Origin: Luzula sylvatica
Lineage: Eukaryota > Streptophyta > Magnoliopsida > Poales > Juncaceae
DNA: 64,000 nt
Direction of reading: 5' to 3'
NCBI GenBank assembly: GCA_946800325.1
Contig: OX326956.1
Coordinates: 12,193,167-12,257,166 of the forward strand
Positions 1-10,862 of this stretch are shown here, piece by piece (the stretch's first letter is position 1; every line of letters starts with the position of its first letter). The notes under the pieces are model-generated. The model worked only from the letters and a program-made list of their open reading frames with translations, was not told the origin of the DNA and did no database searches. The translations under genes and the position numbers were made by a program.

Positions 1-482
1 TAAGAAACACAGTTCATCCCAAAAGGTTGATGAAAGATAAATGGACAAGACAAAAGTGATCTGATAGACATTGTGATTATTGTAAGAGCCATAATGATCT
101 CAAAAAAAATATGATAATCATGATTATAAGGGCCATAATCAAATAAAAAAATTATGATAATCATGATTATAAGGGCCATAATCATATAAAAAAAATATGA
201 TAATCATGATTATAAGGGCCATAATCATATAAAAAAATTATGATAATCATGATTATAAGAGCCATCACATATTCTCATTTATGTTCACTATGTTTACTTC
301 GATTATGCTATTTGGTTACAGAGAGTAAAGATGCAGAAAAAACGGAACTAAATCAATCTGGAGCTGGTATGGACCTCGATGCAGCTGGAGCTGGAGCTGC
401 AGCCATGAAAGACGCTAATTCTTGTAAAAAAAAATTGTTTACTTTTGTATTTGGATGTGTTGAATATTTATACAAAACTTAA
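1..482 (+). pseudogene. RSRC2-like gene fragment (exons 2-3 remnant)
   Basis: This matches the middle of the intact RSRC2-like gene at 27060-29314. The first 50 bases align with the start of its exon 2 (SKKHSS.. region). Positions 336-420 align with exon 3, including the LDAA..AAAMKDANS motif. Between them the exon-2 sequence has been replaced by about four tandem copies of a 42-44 bp AT-rich unit (starts near 111, 153, 197, 240) derived from the RYDNRDYK-coding segment. Frame is lost and stops are frequent. Exon 1 would lie before the window; the C-terminal SMAP exons are absent. It is an old truncated duplicate, equivalent to the fragment at 15131-15490. Confidence 0.75.
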
Positions 483-1170
483 TATTTATTAGATGCGGGC
501 TTTGTTATTTTGTATGTAACTGTGAAAAGTAATGTTGAAAAGTAATGTTCAATTGGAGCGTTGTAATACATATATCAATTGTTTATAATTACAAAACATG
601 CACATGAGAGTTGATGTGAGTTAATGGTTTGAAATTAATGTGATTCATTTATGGATGAACCGCTTGGTTTATAAATAGAAACACATTTATGTTTGTAAAA
701 GACAAGAAAAATAGAAATAAATCCAGTATTAATGAATTATTTCTTCTTCCTTTTTTTCTCTCCAAAAAAATATAATCATATTGTTCAACGTGATGTAGTA
801 GGGTATATTCAATATTAGTATTTTGTTAGGTTAATTCAATTGATTACTTGGTTGCTGGTTAATTGCAAATGGGAATTTTAACGATACCTTTACAAAACAT
901 TAAGATAGATTATCGTATATATCCCGTATTAATTGTCAATAATTTATTGATACCCTTCATGTGTGTCTTTGTTCTAAATAAAGAAAGTGCTAAAATGTTT
1001 TTTTTTTTTTGCATCTCGTATTTGAATTGTAGTTTTTGGAACATTATCTGTTTGTTGTGCTCTCTCCATTGATAATAACAAGAGACCTACTAAGTTTTTG
1101 TTTGAGAGGATTTAATGAAATGAGAAAAATTATTATTTACATTAAACAAGTTATTTAACGCACAAATACA
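483..1170. other. Non-coding duplicated flank
   Basis: No supported gene. The stretch is paralogous to about 15711-16440, sharing the run that follows the RSRC2-like fragment. Around 900-1060 it holds about one and a half copies of a roughly 107-bp unit that is present three times at 16120-16437. From about 1060 it matches the flanks at 7760 and 24000. Confidence 0.6.
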
Positions 1171-1185
1171 CAAAACTCACTAATT

Positions 1186-2190
1186 TCTTTTTTTTTTTTT
1201 TTTTGAAAACTAAAGAGCCGAAGCCTCTTTTAATATATTAAAGCATAGTTTAATACATTGGATACGATTTTACATGATTAATGTAAAAAAGTAATTTAGC
1301 GCAAAAGTAAATTACAATTGCAAAAGTAAGATGCAAACCGAGATGATGCTTTCGGCCATCCTTAGACGATCGGTTCGTCTCCATTATCGACCTCGTCGGA
1401 GCTGTCACCCTTTTCCTTGTCGCGGCACCGTCGCCCTCGCTGTCGCAGCCTGCCGCGCCCTCGCTGTCGCTGTCGCCCTTGGATTGTCGCCGGGGCTGTG
1501 CCCGTCGCTCTCGGATCTCCACCAGGGGCTGTCGCCCTCGGGTTGTCGCCGGGGCTGTCGTCCTCGGATTTCCGCCAGGGGCTGTCGCCGTCGCGTGTCG
1601 CTGTCGCCTTTGCCGTCGTCGCGGTGGCCTCGGTCCGTCGTCGCCTTGCTAGGGTTCCAAGCTCCCGTTGCGGTGGCCCCTTTTCTCCCTTTCCTACCGT
1701 CGCCAGTCGACAGTGGCTGTGGCCCTTTCCTCCTTTTCCTTCTTTTTCAGTCGTCGCCAGTCCCTTTCCTCCCTTTCCTCCCGTCGAAACAACAGATGAT
1801 GACCAGAACGGCCCTTTCCTCCCTTTCCTCCTTTTCCAGTCTCTCGATCGGCTTCCAGATCCAGTTTGATGAAGACCGGCAAAGGAGGGAGCCGATCCAT
1901 GGAGGTTTCGTCTTCGACTCTTCGAGGTGATAACTCCGCTCGAGTAGATCGATTGGCGGTGCTCGTGTTTCTGTGCCGTTCTTTCGAGGCGATAACGCTA
2001 GGGTTTGTCGCCTCAGTTTTACTCCGTCGCCGCGGTCCGTCGTCGTCGCGCCGATCGCCTCGCAAAGGATCTCCAGGAGCTGGCGTGAGAGAGGAGGGGG
2101 GGGAGGCGGCGGCTAGGGTTTGCCTCCACCCCACAGTCGCCCGAGTTTTCGCTCTTCGAGGAGCTCCAAGGCGCGGTCAACAACTCCCGT
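1186..2190 (-). mobile_element. GC-rich LINE-tailed composite retroposon (element 1)
   Basis: A GC-rich block of about 1 kb sits in AT-rich DNA and is flanked by a perfect 15-bp direct repeat (CAAAACTCACTAATT at 1171-1185 and 2191-2205). It begins on the + strand with a poly-T run, which is a poly-A tail read on the - strand, so it is a target-primed retroposon inserted in reverse. Paralogous sites near 7870 and 13720 carry the same target without the insert. Read on the - strand it has a 5' module with GGAGCTCC, then GCAAACCCTAG and a GCC-rich stretch, a middle rich in short CGTCGC-like repeats, and a 3' end resembling plant LINE tails (..TATTAAAAGAGGC..). No reverse transcriptase is present. 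Open frames inside it are low-complexity and not believed. Confidence 0.85.
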
Positions 2191-2205
2191 CAAAACTCAC
2201 TAATT

Positions 2206-2866
2206 GATGTATTAGTATTATTGAATCAAATGTCCATCTTGTTGTGGGGAGGCCATGGGCTTTTAAAAAAAAAAAAAATCGTGTTGCATTGACAATATCA
2301 AGACAGGGTCCAATTTATCCTTTTTCATTTATTTTTTAGTTTTTTTTTTCTTTTTCTAAAAATCAAGTCATCATTATTATCGATAATTATTGATCTTTAG
2401 ATTTTGTGATATGATTTCATCATGAATTTTAATATTATATTTAATATTTAAAACATATATTTTGTCTTATCATTTGTAATCATTTGTAAGTATATTAAGT
2501 ATATTGATTTGGTCGTTTTATATTAGATTTTTTGAAAATCTTATTTTATGTTGTTATTTATATATCTCATTAGTCGACACCATATTTTAAGTATTTTTGG
2601 AAATCCAAGTAATTCTATATTCGTGACGTAGATTATTATTATAAGCTAGTATCACATTATACTAAATATATTCAGTTATTTATTGTTCACATAAAATAGC
2701 ATGATCAAATGTGAATGCAACAAAAATTATAAACTAGAAAAAATCGAGTTTGAATGCACTTGACACCAAAAAAATCATACTGTATATATAAAAAACAACA
2801 ATTACATTAGAACAAAAATAATATAAAGTAATACACATTGTAAACTATATACTTAGTACAATTTTT
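2206..2866. other. Intergenic, duplicated 3' flank of small-protein gene
   Basis: AT-rich, no gene seen. It is paralogous to about 13737-14400, lying downstream of the small-protein gene on the - strand in both places, and partly to 7890-8100 plus 12641-12930, where the hAT element inserted. Confidence 0.6.
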
Positions 2867-3205
2867 CTAAGGTATTATACGGCCGAAGCAACTGTTTAAA
2901 ATCATTCCTTGAATAGATTCTTCCATCTCTAATCGTTCTTCATGTGAAACTCTCTTTGTATTAAGAAATTCTTGAGTGCTTGCCACGTCCATCATTTCAT
3001 CTTCTTCTTCCTTGATCTGATTCGATTTGTTGTTGTGCTTTTTATCCTTCTTTTTGCAGATCATCCGTTTAATTGTTTTTGTCGGAACTTGTATGGTTGC
3101 GAATGCCACCATTTCGACGACCACCAGTGGTACTGCCACTAGTGCTATGCAAGAGCCTATCATCGTCCCGGCTATCCCTTTAGCAATCTTCTTCACTCTT
3201 CCCAT
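2867..3205 (-). CDS. Small hydrophobic-domain protein, family copy 1
   Basis: A single-exon frame of 112 residues from ATG at 3205. Residues about 8-42 form a hydrophobic segment rich in Ala, Val and Ile after a short basic start (MGRVKKIAKG), suggesting a membrane anchor or signal anchor. This is followed by a Lys-rich stretch (about 47-65), an acidic patch (KEEEDEMMD) and a conserved C-terminus (EESIQGMILNSCFGRIIP). I do not recognise the family. Three other open copies lie at 14410, 26185 and 32983 on the same strand, and the ends are conserved among them, which argues that the frame was translated. Compared with copy 4 it has Cys in place of Arg in RMIRKKK and in the C-terminal GFG motif. 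No RSRC2-like gene remains upstream here. Whether it is expressed is unknown. Confidence 0.6.
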   Translation of the reverse strand: MGRVKKIAKGIAGTMIGSCIALVAVPLVVVEMVAFATIQVPTKTIKRMICKKKDKKHNNKSNQIKEEEDEMMDVASTQEFLNTKRVSHEERLEMEESIQGMILNSCFGRIIP

Positions 3206-3832
3206 TTAAATTAGACACTTAAAATAGTTCACTTAATTTTTGTTAAAAAGCAAGGTATTTCAAGTATTAATTGGTGTTGCAATTAATTAACTAATTTATG
3301 CTCTATTTATTAGACACGTATTAGGTTTTTTTTAGACAAAATACCAATGATTACTCCATGATCCATCCATTCTTGTGGACCACGTGATGCTATTTTAAGA
3401 CAAAATTACCGGTGCACAATTTCTTATTTACTAATTTTTGCTTTCTATGATTTTAAATTAAATTTTTTTTTTTTTTTTAAAATAATAAGATAGGCTCAAA
3501 GTCCTACTCTTATTTTTATATTAATATAATTATACAATTCCAGTGAAGTATATATTTTTATGGTAATATTCATAATATCATTTCTGAATAAAATTTGAAC
3601 TCATTTATTTATGATCATGTACATGTTTTACAAATATTTATGATTTTGATTTTAAAAAAATATCATTTTTTAATAAAAGAACACTTATTTTAGTTAGTGA
3701 CATCCTATAATAATATAGGAGGTATTAGTATAAAACAATTTTACGAAAAACATAAGAGAGAATATTCTTCGTCGTTATTGACAATATTTTACACAATATC
3801 AAATATAAAAATAAGGAATCATGTGACGTATG
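3206..3832. other. Intergenic, former promoter side of small-protein gene
   Basis: The first 250 bases resemble the divergent promoter regions of the paralogous units (14764-15010, 33319-33560). Homology to the RSRC2-like exon 1 is then lost near 3450. The rest matches 16600-16920. No gene is seen. Confidence 0.5.
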
Positions 3833-4511
3833 CAATGTTGTAAAATACGGAAAACCGTACGGAACGGTCGGGAACCATAAAACGGGATTACCGTAAAACG
3901 GTGAAAAAGGTGAAAAAATAGTGAAAAAACGGTCATCGAAATCGATAATAATTTAATTAAAATTTATACGTGAAACCAAAAAAATATAATAATTTAATTA
4001 AAATTTATACATGAAACCAAAAAAATTTAATAATTTAATAAAAATTTATACATGAAACCAAAAAAATTTAATAATTTAATTTTTTAATAGTAAAAAAAAA
4101 AAATAATACAACCAATATCCAACATAAAACATAACAACTAAATGAATGTCTAACGTAAATGTAACATCAAAATGAATGTCCAACAAAATGTAACATCAAA
4201 ATATAAACTCAAATCCAAACATAAACTAAATAGTAAAATCATTAACATCATTTAGGACGACCGTAAGTAAAAAAAAATGGTAATTTTATTGGGTAGGAAA
4301 AAAAAAATGAGCTGAAAAACGGTAAATAATCAAAAGTAATTTTTTTGTTGTGAAAAACGGCCGTTTTTCGAACCGTAAAATGTTTTTTTCCAAAAAAAAA
4401 AAGGTCAAACACGTTAAAAAAAATGTTTTGACCCTTTTTTCAAATCGTCTTGTAAAAAACGGAACGTTTTTCCACCGAAACACTGTTTTTCCACCGTTTT
4501 TTACAACAATG
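3833..4511. mobile_element. hAT-like non-autonomous element, 0.68 kb
   Basis: Terminal inverted repeats CAATGTTGTAAAATACGG (left) and CATTGTTGTAAAAAACGG (right, reverse complement) bound a non-coding block. Flanks are GACGTATG (3825-3832) and GACATATG (4512-4519), an 8-bp target duplication with one mismatch. The paralogous site near 16910 reads through without the block. Inside are three copies of a 43-bp AT-rich unit (about 3941-4080) and palindromic AAAACGG-type stretches. It has no transposase; the open frames of 66 and 80 codons at its right end are antisense images of one another. Confidence 0.75.
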
Positions 4512-4519
4512 GACATATG

Positions 4520-5942
4520 TAATAACACATCATTATTTTATATCATATGATTTTTTTTAATTCACCTTTTAAAAGTAACAATACTCTTTGATAGGTATTT
4601 AGAATTTTAAGAAATTATTTTGGATGAATAAATTTGTTTTTTAATTACTAATAGTGTTTAAAACATTTTAATATTATATTTGCTTGATTAAAAACATAAA
4701 TATAATCAACTCAGTATTACATGGGATCTTAATAGTTCTAATTTTTTCATAAAAAAAATAATATTGAAGATTATAGTTTTTAAATAAAATAATCAAAATT
4801 CTATTATGTAAATATGTATTTTTTGCATTGTATTTTCATACATAAAATCGTTAGAAGTTAAAAAATGGAAAACGGTATGTATGAACTATGCTGATATTGA
4901 TGTGAAAATAAAGAGAACATTTAAACAAATATATTTGATTGATTTTTACAATTAATTTTATAAATACATTATCAGTGATTCAATATATGATGTATGACTT
5001 AAAATATTACACATGAAGTTATTACTATTTTATATATAAACTTTCTCATCTTTCAATGCGTTCACATTTGATCATGCAATATTACTTTAGATAGTAATTA
5101 ATTAAACTTACTTAGTCTGACGTAAATCTAGCCAATAATAGTCCACGTAATTTAAGTAGGATTGTGTGATTTCCTAAGAATGCTTAAAACACGATGTAAA
5201 CTAATTGAACTTAAATAATTACAAAGAAATTATAGTTATAATAAATCAATGACCAATCAATGATCTAAATTTAGTCATGTGTTATAATCTAATGATTGAA
5301 GTGGATATGATGATGTGACATAAGAAAATTAGACAAAGTTATTTCCAAAATAAGGGATGTGGATAAATTAGTCTTCATTTTAAATACACCTTTCAAAATT
5401 TTAAAATAATTTGTCTTTAAAACGTTAAAACAAAAATGTTAAAGTATTGTAGTGTATTAGTGTCAATGAAGGAATTTTCATTTTTAAAAGATATGAAACT
5501 TGAAAAGTTTATATATGCTTATTTTAAATTCATTCATACTAAAAAAGGAAAATAAATACTTGAAACTTAAATATTTAGTATTGTATGTGTATTTATTTGT
5601 CTTAGAGATCAATTTAAAAGTTCTTTTAGACAAAGATGCTCGAAAAATAATTATTTAGATACTTCAAAATGGATTATTTTGCTTGTAAGATTTATCAGTT
5701 GATTTTTTTGATTTTAACTTTGATATATGTTTCTTAATTTGGGCAGTGTGTCCAGCTTAAAGAAGCCGACATTGAATTGTTGTTATGGCAATTTATACAC
5801 CCATGATTAAATTATTTGGAAGGATTATTTGAAATATTAAATATGCATACCGTCACGAATTGTTGCAAAAAAAATTAGACAAATTTTTTTTTTATAACGG
5901 ATTTTCATTTTGATAACGGGTTTTCGTATTTGATAAAAGGTT
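4520..5942. other. Gene-free AT-rich duplicated DNA
   Basis: No gene, RNA or clear element is seen. The stretch is colinear with about 16920-18200, as part of the segmental duplication. Confidence 0.5.
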
Positions 5943-5950
5943 TTCATTTT

Positions 5951-6212
5951 GGAGGAGTTCTATCATACACCTTTTTACAAGGATATTTTGGGTATTTTAA
6001 TAATTAATTATATTCATAAAATGGTGTATCATAAAATTTATTTTTTATGAAAACTTTTATTTAAATGAACAACAAAAAATACCAAATTAGTTAAAAATTA
6101 ATTGATAAATATATTTGATATCTTACCTTAAATATTCATAAATAAATAATTACTCCAAATACCCTTGAAAATATGTGCATGATAAAGAACGAGGTGTATG
6201 ATAGAAGCTCCC
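5951..6212. mobile_element. MITE, about 260 bp
   Basis: The ends share an inverted repeat, GGAGGAGTTCTATCATACAC at the left against GGGAGCTTCTATCATACAC at the right (reverse complement). The flanks TTCATTTT (5943-5950 and 6213-6220) are an exact 8-bp duplication. The paralogous locus near 18195 has the target once with no insert. A diverged, truncated relative lies near 24780-24985. Class II non-autonomous; the 8-bp target suggests hAT-type mobilisation. Confidence 0.8.
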
Positions 6213-6220
6213 TTCATTTT

Positions 6221-7195
6221 GTGAATAATGTTGCAAAACGGTATGTCTATTTTAGTTTATCTGCAAATTTGCAACTCGGTACCTGACATTTGACTAATAT
6301 TAATTATGTATTATTTTGTATTTAATTTGAGATGTGTATGTAAAAATGGAAACAATGCTTGAGATGAATAATGAATGATAATTGTTAAAAAGTCCCTGAA
6401 CTATATGTGCCTTTGCATCAATGCTATATGGCCAGATTCTCTCAGTTTTTTTTTTGTCTATGATCTAATTGCAAAAATACAATAATTTGTGGTCGATGAT
6501 CTAATATTGTAACTAGTAGATGATAATTTGTTCTAAAAAAGTATTTTCAAATTATTTATATTTCAATATTTCGTACTTGCAAAAGATTAGCTTAGTAATG
6601 GTATTAATAATGTTTTAGATATTGTGTACAATAGTATATGTAAGGGTGTACAAACGGTTCGATCTACTGGAAAACTGAACCAAGCCGAACTGGTCTAATT
6701 CGGGTTAGTTGGTCCAGTTTGAGAAAATTCTATTTTTTCGGTTAATTCGGTTCGACTACGTTTTACAATTATGAACAATAAGTTAAACCGGACCGGTCGT
6801 ACAACATCATATTTTCATATTTTTTATAATATTAACTAAAAAAAAAAATTTAATAATATTATATAATATTTTTACAAAGCTATATTTTATAAATAACAGA
6901 TGATTTTAATTAATAATATTTTTTATTTTCAGATAACAATGTATCTTGCTCGGCTCGATTGGAAATGAAGTCAATTCATTTTAAATTGATTTTATTTTAT
7001 TCGATTCGATTTGAATAAAACCAACTAAATACACAATGGTTTTTTTTTTCTTTTAATGTTTTATAGAGTACCATTTCATAAAAAATTAGGGTTGAAATAA
7101 AAAAACAAACTCTCTAGTATTTTAACATGTGGAATGTCTTTTTCATATTAGATACTTGTTTCGACATAATTCTCGCATTGTTTTAAATAACTCTA
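6221..7195. other. Gene-free; contains a CGGTTCGGTT-type dispersed repeat
   Basis: Positions about 6640-7030 hold a degenerate repeat with GGTTCGAT/TTCGATTCGATTTGA-like motifs, present again at 18610-19020 and in part at 22490-22590. The rest is AT-rich duplicated DNA. Confidence 0.45.
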
Positions 7196-7199
7196 TAGT

Positions 7200-7425
7200 T
7201 TATTTTCATTTTCTTCTTCTTGGATTCGGCTTCCTTCTCCATCTCAATTTTTTGCAATTCTTTTAATATTTTAATTTTTCTTCTTATTTTTGTTCCTACA
7301 CATCATATATTTCATCGTTCTTACGAGAACCTAAATAATTGCAAAAATAAAGCGGACACAACTCATATTCTTATCGACGTGCCGGCTATATCTTTAGCAA
7401 GGACATTAGCACTTGCCATTTTGAT
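7200..7425 (-). pseudogene. Small-protein family remnant
   Basis: On the - strand the sequence ending at 7420 encodes a degraded N-terminus with the family signature (..LAKDIAGT..). It is followed by frame breaks, with a trace of the basic segment near 7260-7330. The hydrophobic core is lost. It is paralogous to remnants at 19090-20165 and 22840-23640 and shares their upstream flank. Not functional as a protein. Confidence 0.6.
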
Positions 7426-8099
7426 TAAATTAATTTTTTTGGAATGCAATTTTCTTTCTGAATTGATATGCAACTTGGCATATCTGTATAACATCATTTA
7501 TTACGAATAATTGATTTTCTCCAATGCCTTAAAAAAACACTTCATATTTTTCATATTATTGGATTTCCATATATATATGAACATAAAGTGTCGTTATTTT
7601 CCACTATAAATATTCCTATTATATAATATAATATTTCATATAAACTTCAACTTCATCTGTTTTGGATGATCGACATTCATATATTTATTATGATGAGTTC
7701 ATGATAAAATTATTTTGATCACACTTTTTTTTAGTATGCAAAAGACTTAACAACATAATCTTGTGTTCTGTCCATTGGAAATAACAAGAGATCTACTAAG
7801 TTGTTTAACATGATTCAATGAAATGACAAAGTATATTATTTACATTAAATATTATTTAACGCACAAATACACAAAACTCATTAACTGATGTATTATTTTT
7901 GTTGAATTTAATGTTCACCTTGTTGTGTGGAGGCCGTCGGCTTTTAATTTAAAAGTCCATTTTGCATTGACAATGTCCATACACGGTCGAATTTATCCAT
8001 TTTTTTGTGCATCTGTTTTTTTTTTGTGCGTGTGAAATCACGTCATCATGGTTATCGTTGATTATTGTTCATCAGATTTGGTGATACGACTTCATCATA
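7426..8099. other. Upstream flank of the remnant, no gene
   Basis: A shared upstream block follows the remnant, with a TTTTCCACTATAAATAT motif near 7600. It is repeated near 20280, 23810, 56920 and 58110, so it probably derives from the promoter of an ancestral copy. The unit-boundary sequence with CACAAATACACAAAACTCATTAA follows near 7862. Confidence 0.5.
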
Positions 8100-10036
8100 T
8101 ACATTAACAGGGCCGGCCTAACGGGTAGGCAAACAAGTCCCGGGTCTAAGGTCCAATATTTTGAGGGGTCCATATTTTTATATTAGTATGTATATGTATA
8201 TATATGCACAATAATACTAAAATAGGTAATTATTGGACTAAATAACTTAATATAAACCCAAACCCGTGATCATACACGGACCCGCAATCCATTATGATCC
8301 AACTCAAACCCAATAACATAAATATCCCATTCTCCCTCTTCGTTCTATTTCTCAAAAGTCAAAACAGAAAAGAAAAAAACAAAAATTGGAGACATTGATC
8401 AATTCTCAAAGGGGAGCGATTAACAAATTTTTTGCGACAACCTCGGTCGAAGATAACTTGGAGAATGAAATTGATGCATGGATTGAAGACGAAGAATTGA
8501 GAGTGGAGGAGGAAATAGAAGAGAAAGACGAAGAATTGATCGAGAATGAGGATGGCGAAGGAAATTTTGTTGTGAATGAGGAATTGAATGTGGATTTTTC
8601 ATTACGAGATATTGATGATCCAATTAATTGGGATGTAATTGATCAAAAATTAAGAGATTTTTTAGTTGAAAAGGGCCCTATTAGCATGAATGACATTAAA
8701 TTTCCTAGTTAAATTTCCTAGTGATAATAAAGAGAAGGGTAGGAATTTTTCATATAAACACTATACTCGGTATTTACCCAATGGAGAGAAGCACGATAGA
8801 AAATGGCTTGTATACTCCGAGGCTTTGGATCGAGTTTTTTGTTTTTGTTGTAAATTGTTCAAGAGGGGGGAAAATAGGAGTAAATTGGTAGATGAGGGAT
8901 TTAGTGATTGGAAAAATATAAAAGATAGAATTAAAAGTCACGAAACTAGTTGTGAGCATTTAATTTGCACGAACAAATGGATTGAATTAAAACAAAGGTT
9001 GCAAACGAATGAGACGATTGATACAAGTGTTCAAGAACAAATTAGTAGAGAGAGGGAGTATTGGCGAGCGGTTTTGTTAAGAGAAATTGTTATTGTTGTA
9101 ATGCTTGCGAAAAATAATTTGGCTTTTCGTGGAGGTAATGAGAAGATTGACCAAGAAAGTAATGGAAATTTTTTAAGTGTGATTGAGATGATTGGAAAAT
9201 TCGATCCTATAATTCAAGAGCATTTGAGGCAAATAAAAAATAAAGAGACGCATAACCATTATTTTAGTCACAAAATCCAAAACGAGTTGATCCAAATGCT
9301 TGCGAGTGAAGTGAAGAATAAAATAATTGCGACAATTAGAAATGCAAAATATTATTTCGTTATACTTGATTGCACACCGGATATAAGTCATGAAGAACAA
9401 TTGTCGTTTGTTGTACGATGTGTGTGTTGGTTAATTCTAACTTGGAAGGGGGTGAATAGGTAATCCTAGTGTATAATTCTCGACTATGGTATACCGATTC
9501 TAAATTAGTGCGGAAGCTAAAATGATATAATTGAAATTAAGAAGATACCGAACAATTTGAACACGCGATGTTTGATAACGGAGTTCGGTAGGTGGTTGCT
9601 TTGTAGCTTTAACTCACCGTCTACTTGCTCAATCGGCCGATTCGATTGAATACAAGTACCTACGTCTCCGGGGATGCCTTGCGCCTTTTTCGGCTTTCGA
9701 TTGAATTCCCAAATCACTCTTACAAGGTTTTGCCGAGATTGATTTACACGTTTTTCTATCAATCTCTAGCGGGCTTTACACTCTTGATGCTAGCCTATTA
9801 CAAATCTTATACGAACTAAACGTGATCGGTCACACAAGTTGGGAATCGTATTTGATGGAGGGATGGAAGGAAATAATCACTAAGAAAGTTTAGATGATTA
9901 TGAGCTCAAAGTATTTGGCAAGGATTCTCTCTTTTGAAGGTGTAAATAAGATTATCAAAGTTAGGAGAGAGAATGAGGGAAGAATTCTATTTATAGAACA
10001 CATAGACCCTTCCCAGAACTTGCATTTTTCGCATAG

Positions 10037-10588
10037 TCCGTTACAACGGAACTGCATGTCCGTTATAATGGACCATAAGTCAAACTAGCCGTTATGGCTG
10101 TTATATTTGAAATTTTTCACAGTCCGTTACAACGGGATGTATGTCCGGTATAACGGAAGTCTGTGGTAGATAGTTCGTTGCAACGGACTCTCATGTCCGT
10201 TCCAACGAACATCATACTGGGACTTCACTTCAGTTTGAATTTAATTCCCGTTATAACGGAGAGTACTCCGTTACAACGCTATAAGGTATTCCGTTGTAAC
10301 GGATTGGTTAATCCGTTACAACGGACATGAAGAGAAGAGTATGGTACTGAAGTGAGTTCTATGTCCGTTATAACGGACATATATGTCCGTTACAACGGAC
10401 ATTCTTCTGTGACATCCTTCAATTTTGAATTTAATTAGCGTTGTAACGGACATTATTCCGTTACAACGCTTTGCTCAAGTCCGTTATAACGGATTGGTTA
10501 ATCCGTTGTAACGGACTATGCTGTGTTTTTCATTCTTGAATAGGACGAGCATGTCCGTTACAACGGACACTGGGTTCCGTTGTAACGG
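10037..10588. repeat. Array of about 19 copies of palindrome TCCGTT-RY-AACGGA
   Basis: Perfect or near-perfect 14-bp palindromes occur in three central variants (TA, CA/TG and GT), separated by irregular spacers of about 6 to 50 bp. The first is at 10037-10050 and the last near 10575-10588. A few copies have one half-site mutated (AACGCT, AACGAA, AATGGA). Each half contains AACGG, the core recognised by plant MYB proteins (the MSA-type core), so a role as clustered protein-binding sites in the LTR is an inference. Confidence 0.85.
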
Positions 10589-10734
10589 ACATCCTTATTT
10601 CAGCCTTTTATATTAATTCAAGATTTCGAATATATTTATTTGACTTTTATTTTGAGTTTAATCATACATAAACAAGTTTAGGGATACCTATAGGGTGTTT
10701 TGGTGATTAGATTGATATCCCAACTTGCGGAATC

Positions 10735-10862
10735 TTCGATGTCTTGATTCCGTGATTCTTCTACGTCTTGATCTTCTTTGCGATTCTTCTACGTCTTGAT
10801 CTTCTTTGCGATTCTTCGACGTCTTGTTCTTCTTTGCGATTCTTCGACTTCTTCTTGCATTT
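10735..10862. repeat. 30-bp tandem repeat (GATTCTTCTACGTCTTGATC..)
   Basis: About four direct copies of a 30-bp unit sit inside the LTR-like insertion, with single-base differences (CTACGTC, CGACGTC, CGACTTC). Confidence 0.75.

Noticed and set aside
1331..2207. Several overlapping frames of 110-200 codons
   Set aside because: Low-complexity translation of the GC-rich retroposon, open on both strands and bounded by its insertion borders.
9517..10088. Short frames inside the LTR-like insertion
   Set aside because: No domain, and they fall in non-coding LTR-type sequence that interrupts the transposase.
10037..10588. Spaced short repeats resembling a CRISPR array
   Set aside because: The repeats are 14-bp palindromes with irregular spacers inside a plant transposon, and there are no cas-like genes.
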